Shown here in pieces: positions 6,647 through 10,528 of a stretch of 10,528 bases of DNA. The position numbers and the translations under genes were made by a program. The stretch covers positions 5,750 through 16,277 of the forward strand of contig JAGTQJ010000017.1 of the NCBI GenBank assembly GCA_018396515.1, written 5' to 3'. The notes beneath the pieces were generated by a model. It did no database searches, had not been told where the DNA came from, and saw only the letters and a program-made list of their open reading frames with translations. How positions within the stretch are numbered: the stretch's first letter is position 1; each line of letters begins with the position of its first letter. This DNA is from Candidatus Bathyarchaeota archaeon (GTDB lineage: Archaea; Thermoproteota; Bathyarchaeia; TCS64).

Positions 6647-6660
6647 TGAATGTGCATTCA
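6647..6660. promoter_or_regulatory. Near-perfect palindrome between divergent genes, possible operator
   Basis: TGAATG and CATTCA are exact inverted 6-bp arms around a central TG. The site lies just upstream of the AT tract that holds the CstA-family promoter, where an archaeal activator or repressor dimer could bind. The divergent metalloprotease gene begins about 140 bp to the right. No regulator gene is next to it, so assignment rests on symmetry and position alone. Confidence 0.35.
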
Positions 6661-6773
6661 TTATCGACAGCTAACCATCATTCTGGGTTCTGGAGGTGGC
6701 CCTTGGATCTCACTGCAGTTCTCGGAAAATTCAGGCCCCTAATGATTTCCAGGGAATAAATTTTTCGAAAAGG
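6661..6773. other. Intergenic stretch without recognisable feature
   Basis: This stretch between the palindrome and the metalloprotease promoter shows no convincing coding sequence, RNA gene or repeat. An open frame continues upstream of the metalloprotease start from 6696, but its extra 36 residues look unlike a domain and would place the TATA-like sequence inside the coding region. Confidence 0.5.
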
Positions 6774-6786
6774 CTTATCTTTTATC
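6774..6786 (+). promoter_or_regulatory. TATA-like box of the HExxH protein gene
   Basis: CTTATCTTTTATC is centred about 24 nt before the ATG at 6804. This spacing fits leaderless transcription from that codon and argues against the longer start at 6696. Confidence 0.45.
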
Positions 6787-6803
6787 CATCTACACCATAT
6801 AAT

Positions 6804-7199
6804 ATGTTCCATCTCAAAGGGGTGAGGAGCGAAAAACTAGGTTGTAAAGTGGAAAGGGCTATTCAAAGGTATGATCTTAACGCTCTCACGGATTTAGAGA
6901 TAGAGATAATCGAGGATGAGAATCTCCCAAGGCTTTTCGGCTCTAGGGGAACGACCATTTACATAAAGAGTTTAGCGCAGTCCTCCTCCGTCGAACTGCT
7001 CGCCCTGATGCTACTCCATGAACTCGCCCATCTTAAGGGTATAAGGGGCCAGAGGGAGGCGATGAACTTTGCTTATGGTCATCTTAAATTGAGCCTTCTA
7101 AAGAGGTTGAAGTTGGAGGCTGAACTCTTCCTATCTGAGGCCTTCAGGGTTAGGGGAGAGATCGATAGGGGGGCCGAGCGGGCGATGGAAAGTTGGTAA
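6804..7199 (+). CDS. Small HExxH zinc metalloprotease-like protein
   Basis: This 131-aa protein (from the ATG at 6804) carries the zinc-peptidase motif HELAH at residues 72-76 within LLALMLLHELAHLKG. Glu85 in REAMNFAYGH is placed to be a third, gluzincin-type zinc ligand. A strand-like segment GTTIYIKSLA (49-58) precedes the active-site helix, as in minimal metallopeptidases of the IrrE/SprT/M48-core kind. The C-terminal third is helical and charged, ending RGAERAMESW. There is no signal peptide or membrane helix, so it probably acts in the cytosol. The size is close to the smallest catalytic core, so it may need a partner or be regulatory. The start was chosen from the TATA spacing; a frame open from 6696 would add 36 residues without known features. 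It is transcribed away from the CstA-family gene. The peptidase family assignment is tentative. Confidence 0.75.
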   Translation: MFHLKGVRSEKLGCKVERAIQRYDLNALTDLEIEIIEDENLPRLFGSRGTTIYIKSLAQSSSVELLALMLLHELAHLKGIRGQREAMNFAYGHLKLSLLKRLKLEAELFLSEAFRVRGEIDRGAERAMESW

Positions 7200-7339
7200 A
7201 TAGAACTTAACCCTTCCCGCTGCCCTTTGGGTTTAACATGATATGCTTAGTTTGTGTTATATGAAATTTGCAAGAAGAACTGAACTCCGTTCCAAGGTTA
7301 TATAGGATTTCGCGGGTGATCAGGCTTCGACGACATGAC
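7200..7339. other. Intergenic stretch between convergent genes
   Basis: No gene is supported in these 140 bases. A TATA-like GGTTATATAGG occurs at about 7296-7306 on the plus strand, but the only reading frame after it is a 13-codon frame from the ATG at 7334, inside the end of the opposite gene. No strong T-run or hairpin marks the ends of the two flanking genes. Confidence 0.45.
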
Positions 7340-7537
7340 TCACTTAAATGCCTCTAGGGCCTTTCTTAGCTGTTGAGAGACCTCCGATGCCCTTCCAGCC
7401 GCAAGCTCTAAGGCCTCAGCTACGGCTTCTAGACCCATGGTTTTCGCCTCCCTCGCGGCTTCCTCGAATCTGGCCTTATGCTCCTCATTATGATCTATCC
7501 AGTGCATTATGAGCCTCTTAAGCCTCTCCTCCCCCAT
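7340..7537 (-). CDS. 65-aa helical protein with histidine ladder
   Basis: The protein is almost entirely helical by composition: two amphipathic helices (about 3-32 and 36-63) joined by a short glycine turn (TMGLE). The first holds HWIDHNEEHKARF, with His12, His16 and His20 spaced i, i+4 and i+8 so they lie on one face of a helix next to Glu18 and Glu19. This could bind a transition metal. I associate small archaeal and anaerobe proteins with 'HWIxHNxEH' near nickel or CO-metabolism genes, but this is recollection, and none of those genes occurs here. The ATG at 7537 is preceded by AAAGGGATATGT and a TATA-like box about 31 nt upstream, so it may be transcribed separately from the gene 44 nt upstream. 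The function is unknown. Confidence 0.8.
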   Translation of the reverse strand: MGEERLKRLIMHWIDHNEEHKARFEEAAREAKTMGLEAVAEALELAAGRASEVSQQLRKALEAFK

Positions 7538-7563
7538 ACATATCCCTTTAATGGACCGCTGGG

Positions 7564-7572
7564 CTTAAAACG
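7564..7572 (-). promoter_or_regulatory. TATA-like box for the 65-aa protein gene
   Basis: The minus strand reads CGTTTTAAG, centred about 31 nt before the ATG at 7537, in the 44-nt gap after the upstream gene. It suggests this small gene can be expressed independently of the acyl-CoA synthetase unit. Confidence 0.4.
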
Positions 7573-7581
7573 ATTTTGGAG

Positions 7582-8079
7582 CTAGCTCTTTAGATATATC
7601 TCCTCGAGGCAGAACTCGTTAAGGCTCCGGCGGGTTAATGTGGCTCTGAGCTTAAGGCCTGGGTCGAGTCTCTTCAGGATCCCCTGTATGGCTGGTAGTA
7701 TCAGGTTGGTGCAGAGGCCTCCCTGCAGGTCTCCGCATTCCACCCCAGCATCTATCATCGCCTCGTAGAGGGGGCACCTTTCAACCCTTAAGGTGATGGA
7801 GGCCTCCCCCCGTTTATGGATCTCCACCTCCGCCCCTAGGTCCTCCATGAAGGCCCTGTATGCCTTAAACCCCATCTCGATCGGATTCATGCTGGGGGTT
7901 GCCTCTCTCCTTAACTCCTCCTCGAATAGTCCGGCCTGCCTCTCCACAGCCTTCCTGAGCATCTCTAGGGCTCTATTTGATCCAAGCTCCTCTACAAGCT
8001 CCATCATCAATAGGAAAATTAATGTGTAGGCTCTCCTTATGCCTCTCGCCCGGTCCGTATCCACCCCCTTAATCCTCAT
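7582..8079 (-). CDS. Cysteine-containing protein resembling the ATC hydrolase family
   Basis: From the ATG at 8079 this is a 165-aa cytosolic protein with a helical first half (about 8-80). The second half has cysteines at 102, 115, 123 and 157 in the contexts VERCPLYEA, VECGDL, GGLCTN and EFCLEE. The CP-Y...C...C pattern with a late cysteine near a final strand resembles proteins annotated as L-2-amino-thiazoline-4-carboxylate hydrolase-like; many of these are not true hydrolases and may be sensors or metal-binding proteins. The gene overlaps the end of the acyl-CoA synthetase subunit by 11 nt, with GGAGAGG directly before the start, so the two are probably translated together. An ATG at 8124 would add 15 residues and lengthen the overlap to 56 nt; a GTG at 8064 is also possible. 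The family assignment is moderate, the role unknown. Confidence 0.72.
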   Translation of the reverse strand: MRIKGVDTDRARGIRRAYTLIFLLMMELVEELGSNRALEMLRKAVERQAGLFEEELRREATPSMNPIEMGFKAYRAFMEDLGAEVEIHKRGEASITLRVERCPLYEAMIDAGVECGDLQGGLCTNLILPAIQGILKRLDPGLKLRATLTRRSLNEFCLEEIYLKS

Positions 8080-9499
8080 CCTCTCCAGCCCTTTCCAGGT
8101 AGAGCCTCCTCCGGTATAGCACACCCATGACGTCGGCGGCCCTCTCAGGGGTTGTGTAGACCGGTATCCTGGCCTCCTCCATCACCCTTGCCGCCTCCGG
8201 TTCTATGTCCGCCCCCGGGTTTATCACCAGGACAGGCTTCTCATACTTCCTGTATATGGCTATGAGCTGCTCGTTGAGCCACCTATATATGCTTCCTAGG
8301 TCCTCTGGGGCCACATCTGGGAACATGGTCTTCAGGATCGTGGTCCCCAGGCCGACCGTTATGAGGCCGTGGATGTTCTCCTGGGAGAGGACGATATCCG
8401 GGACCCTCAGGAAGGAGTTCATGTTGAGGGATGCCGTGAGGTCGACGGGGTTTCTGGGATTACCGAACTCGGGGATGAGCCTCATTATCTCCCTCTGGGC
8501 CTCCTCGCTGAGCTCTGGAACCCTAAGCCCGTTCTTGATGAGGGCGTCCGCGGTCTCCACTGCGATGCCCCCGGAGTTGGAGACCACACCTACCCCGTCT
8601 CCTTTAGGCAGCGGTGAGTAGAGGAGGCCCTTCACGTAGTCGAACATCTCCACGGCGTCGTAGGCCCTTATGACCCCAGCCTGCTTGAAGGCTGCGTCGT
8701 ACACCCTGTCGCTTCCTGTTAGGGCTCCCGTATGGCTGGCCGCTGCCTTTCCCCCCTCCTCCGTTGTTCCAACCTTTATCACCACTATCGGCTTCTTCTT
8801 TGACACTTCTCTTGCAGTCTCATACCACTCGCGTCCCCTTTTCAATCCCTCGATGTACATGCAGATCAGGTTGACTGTGGGGTCCTCTGCGAAGTATCTG
8901 AGGTAGTCCGCGCTGGTTATGTCCGACTCGTTCCCGCTGCTTATGAACTTGTTTATTCCGACCCCCATGGCTGAGGCCCTTATGTAGAGCTGGAGGCCGT
9001 ATCCCCCGCTCTGGGAGATGAAGGCTACCTCCCCCTTCTCGTGGAGGAATGGAACCATGAGGGCGCTGAGCTTGGCCGGGCTGCTGCATATCCCCATGCA
9101 GTTGGGCCCTATGAACCTGACCTTTCCCTGGGCGTTGAGTTTCACCTCCTCTACGAGCTTCTCCCCCTCCTCCCCCGTCTCGCCGAAGCCCGATGATATC
9201 ACCACGGCTCCCTTAACCCCCTTCTCAGCTAGGTCCTTGAAGATTGATGGGACAACCCTGGCCGGGACGACGACGACGGCCATATCCACATCGCCCGGGA
9301 TATCCTTGACAGTGGGATAGCATTTCAAGCCTAGGATCTCCGTCTCCCTCGGGTTGACGGGGTAAAGGTCTCCCTCGAATCCCCCCTTCATGATGCTGGA
9401 GAGGAGCATGTGCCCCCACTTGAAGGGGTCCTTAGATGCCCCGATGACCGCTATGCTCTTTGGCATCAGGATCCTGTCTAATGCTTCCTTAACATCCAT
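8069..9499 (-). CDS. ADP-forming acetyl/acyl-CoA synthetase, alpha subunit
   Basis: ADP-forming acyl-CoA synthetases convert acyl-CoA, ADP and phosphate to acid, CoA and ATP, the main energy-saving step of acid-forming archaea. This 476-aa protein has the alpha-subunit layout: a CoA-binding Rossmann domain (SIAVIGASKDPFKWG, 15-29), then two succinyl-CoA synthetase-like domains. IGPNCMGI (130-137) and FISQSGGYG (160-168) belong to the CoA and active-site region. ASHTGALTGSD (254-264) holds His256, matching the phosphorylated histidine of Pyrococcus ACD alpha. The ATP-grasp beta domain is not fused and no beta gene is in the window, so a partner must be encoded elsewhere or beyond the edges. 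The ATG at 9499 has GAGAGG 7-13 nt upstream and a TATA box at 9531-9542. Acyl specificity (acetyl, branched, aryl or succinyl) is not readable. Confidence 0.93.
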   Translation of the reverse strand: MDVKEALDRILMPKSIAVIGASKDPFKWGHMLLSSIMKGGFEGDLYPVNPRETEILGLKCYPTVKDIPGDVDMAVVVVPARVVPSIFKDLAEKGVKGAVVISSGFGETGEEGEKLVEEVKLNAQGKVRFIGPNCMGICSSPAKLSALMVPFLHEKGEVAFISQSGGYGLQLYIRASAMGVGINKFISSGNESDITSADYLRYFAEDPTVNLICMYIEGLKRGREWYETAREVSKKKPIVVIKVGTTEEGGKAAASHTGALTGSDRVYDAAFKQAGVIRAYDAVEMFDYVKGLLYSPLPKGDGVGVVSNSGGIAVETADALIKNGLRVPELSEEAQREIMRLIPEFGNPRNPVDLTASLNMNSFLRVPDIVLSQENIHGLITVGLGTTILKTMFPDVAPEDLGSIYRWLNEQLIAIYRKYEKPVLVINPGADIEPEAARVMEEARIPVYTTPERAADVMGVLYRRRLYLERAGEDED

Positions 9500-9530
9500 G
9501 ATGAATCCTCTCGATTCAACTAAGAAACCC

Positions 9531-9542
9531 TTATTTATATAT
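9531..9542 (-). promoter_or_regulatory. TATA box of the acyl-CoA synthetase alpha gene
   Basis: The minus strand reads ATATATAAATAA, centred about 38 nt before the ATG at 9499. This predicts a leader of about 12 nt that includes GAGAGG (9507-9512) as ribosome-binding site. It separates this unit from the aldolase gene upstream, which ends 78 nt before this ATG. Confidence 0.6.
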
Positions 9543-9577
9543 GACTTAAGGATGGGTAGGGTGAACGAACCCCTGCC

Positions 9578-10363
9578 TCAATGGTTTGCTTCCACTCTTA
9601 ATGGGTTTCTTTTACCTCCTCTTGCCTTCTCCAGCGCCATCTTCGCCCCCCTTATAAGGAAGGTGTCGGCGTCGTCCACCGTGTTGAACTTGAACCCCTT
9701 ATCCAGAGCCCACTGGATGTTCTCCATCGTGGCGAATATACCGGCGGGCTTCCCATATCTTTTAGAGGACTCGAGGACCCTGTCGAAGGCTGATAGATAT
9801 CTGGGCTCATCCCATCTCGGGGGAACCCCGAATCCCAGGCTGCAGGATAGATCCCAGGGCCCTATATAGCAGGCGTCAACCCCCTCCACCGATAATATCT
9901 CGTCGAGGTTCTTCAACGCGGTCTCCGTCTCAATTTGAACCGCTATCAAGATCTCCTCGTTAGCCGTCTCGAAGTATTCGGGGTCAAACATGGCCGCCCT
10001 CCTAGGGCCGTAGCCCCTGATCCCCTTGGGAGGATACCTGCATGCCCTGACAGCCATCTCAGCCTCCCTGCCCGAGTTGACCCAGGGGATCAGAACCCCA
10101 TAAGCGCCTATGTCGAGGATCCTCTTTATCACCACCGGGTCGTTCCACTGGGGCCTCACTATCGGTACGCATCCGGACCCGTTCATCGCCTGCATCATCC
10201 TCTGGAGGGTCTCGAGGCCTAAAGGACCATGCTCGGCGTCGAGGAGGAGCCAGTCAAAACCTAGGCGAGACAGCCACTCCGTAACATCCGGGTGGCCCAG
10301 GCCCACGAATGTCCCTATAACCGCCTCCCCACGCCTCAACCTCTCCTTCAATGGGTTCCTCAA
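9578..10363 (-). CDS. HpcH/HpaI-type class II aldolase
   Basis: This 261-aa TIM-barrel enzyme belongs to the metal-dependent HpcH/HpaI family, which cleaves 2-keto-3-deoxy acids (for example 4-hydroxy-2-ketoheptanedioate or 2-keto-3-deoxy-L-rhamnonate) to pyruvate and an aldehyde. DAEHGPLG (42-49) carries the catalytic His45. VRPQWND holds Arg70, which binds the pyruvate carboxylate. VQIET and GPWDLSCSLG hold the metal ligands Glu145 and Asp171. GPWDLS replaces the usual GPADLS, a conservative variation. The start is a TTG at 10361-10363: an in-frame TAG lies directly upstream, and GAGGTG is placed 6 nt before it, so it is well supported. Length is normal for the family. A pyruvate product could feed acetyl-CoA and the ADP-forming synthetase encoded next. 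The natural substrate is not determinable. Confidence 0.92.
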   Translation of the reverse strand: MRNPLKERLRRGEAVIGTFVGLGHPDVTEWLSRLGFDWLLLDAEHGPLGLETLQRMMQAMNGSGCVPIVRPQWNDPVVIKRILDIGAYGVLIPWVNSGREAEMAVRACRYPPKGIRGYGPRRAAMFDPEYFETANEEILIAVQIETETALKNLDEILSVEGVDACYIGPWDLSCSLGFGVPPRWDEPRYLSAFDRVLESSKRYGKPAGIFATMENIQWALDKGFKFNTVDDADTFLIRGAKMALEKARGGKRNPLRVEANH

Positions 10364-10397
10364 CTATAACACCTCAAACTCCATCACATAACCTGCA

Positions 10398-10404
10398 GAT
10401 AAAG
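10398..10404 (-). promoter_or_regulatory. TATA-like box of the aldolase gene
   Basis: The minus strand reads CTTTATC, centred about 38 nt before the TTG start, leaving a leader of about 12 nt that would include most or all of the GAGGTG ribosome-binding site. It is a short match to the archaeal consensus. Confidence 0.35.
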
Positions 10405-10461
10405 ATTCTCATCTAATTTACATCAATTTTTAGCAGCACAGCTCCCTCGGATTTTAAAAGT

Positions 10462-10519
10462 AGTTCTTTAAATGCCCAGTAGGCATTTTAAAGAATTGGT
10501 ATCAATTCTTTAAAAGGCA
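10462..10519. repeat. Cluster of three alternating inverted repeats
   Basis: Three copies of one AT-rich motif alternate in direction: AGTTCTTTAAATGCC (10462-10476), GGCATTTTAAAGAATTG (10482-10498, reversed) and CAATTCTTTAAAAGGCA (10503-10519). The second and third form a perfect 13-bp inverted repeat (10486-10498 and 10503-10515) around GTAT. The first and second pair over about 13 bp with a one-base bulge around a 5-base loop. A GGCA...TGCC echo continues to the window end. It could be a cluster of regulator sites, the end of a small mobile element, or a folded RNA. It lies upstream of the aldolase promoter and may extend beyond the window. Confidence 0.65.
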
Positions 10520-10528
10520 ACATTGCCG

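Noticed and set aside
6696..6803. Upstream extension of the HExxH protein
   Set aside because: The extra 36 residues have no domain character and would contain the TATA-like element that fits the ATG at 6804.
7238..7283. Possible C/D box small RNA
   Set aside because: A degenerate C-like box (ATGATAT) and a CTGA occur 35 nt apart, but the C box deviates from RTGATGA and no terminal stem or convincing inner boxes are seen.
7296..7306. TATA box for a gene between the convergent units
   Set aside because: Only a 13-codon frame from 7334 follows, overlapping the end of the opposite gene; no RNA gene is recognisable.
8080..8124. Longer start for the ATC-hydrolase-like gene
   Set aside because: It would give a 56-nt overlap with the upstream gene; the ATG at 8079 has a purine-rich sequence directly before it and a short overlap. 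This is not fully excluded.
9390..9869. Plus-strand open frame bridging the synthetase and aldolase genes
   Set aside because: It overlaps two clear minus-strand genes and the promoter between them, and its sequence resembles no protein.
10462..10528. CRISPR repeats
   Set aside because: The copies alternate in orientation and are only 4-6 nt apart, with no spacers.

Overview
The window looks archaeal, most likely from a thermophilic member of the Thermoproteota/TACK group; the lineage itself cannot be fixed from the sequence. Four things point there: TATA-like boxes about 26-50 nt before most unpaired start codons (several consistent with leaderless transcripts), arginine coded largely by AGG/AGA, T-rich terminators, and a stand-alone alpha subunit of an ADP-forming acyl-CoA synthetase. 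No tRNA, rRNA, CRISPR array or transposase gene was found.

Left arm (1-1599, minus strand): the N-terminus of an FAD-dependent SdhA/FrdA-type flavoprotein, cut by the window edge, and upstream of it a complete family III CoA-transferase (CaiB/BaiF). A perfect 10-bp hairpin covers the transferase stop codon.

Centre left (1732-4767, plus strand): a tight four-gene operon and the most interesting part of the window. It encodes a 99-aa orphan protein, two tandem Get3/ArsA-superfamily ATPases joined by a 4-nt ATGA overlap, and a 244-aa protein with one N-terminal membrane segment and a cytosolic domain. The first ATPase keeps the usual switch I aspartate (STDP). The second has asparagine there (STNP), the change expected to block hydrolysis. 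Neither carries the Get3 CXXC zinc motif or the metalloid cysteines of arsenite pumps, and no arsenic genes are nearby. The layout suggests an active/degenerate ATPase heterodimer working with a membrane receptor, possibly in membrane-protein targeting or insertion.

Centre right (4885-7199): a CstA-family carbon-starvation/peptide transporter on the minus strand, divergent from a small HExxH metalloprotease-like protein. A near-perfect palindrome lies between them.

Right arm (7340-10363, minus strand): an HpcH/HpaI-type aldolase, the ADP-forming acyl-CoA synthetase alpha subunit, an overlapping cysteine-containing protein resembling the ATC hydrolase family, and a 65-aa helical protein with a histidine ladder. 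Together with the left arm this suggests metabolism of organic acids and their CoA thioesters. The last 70 bases hold an unexplained cluster of alternating inverted repeats cut by the window end.
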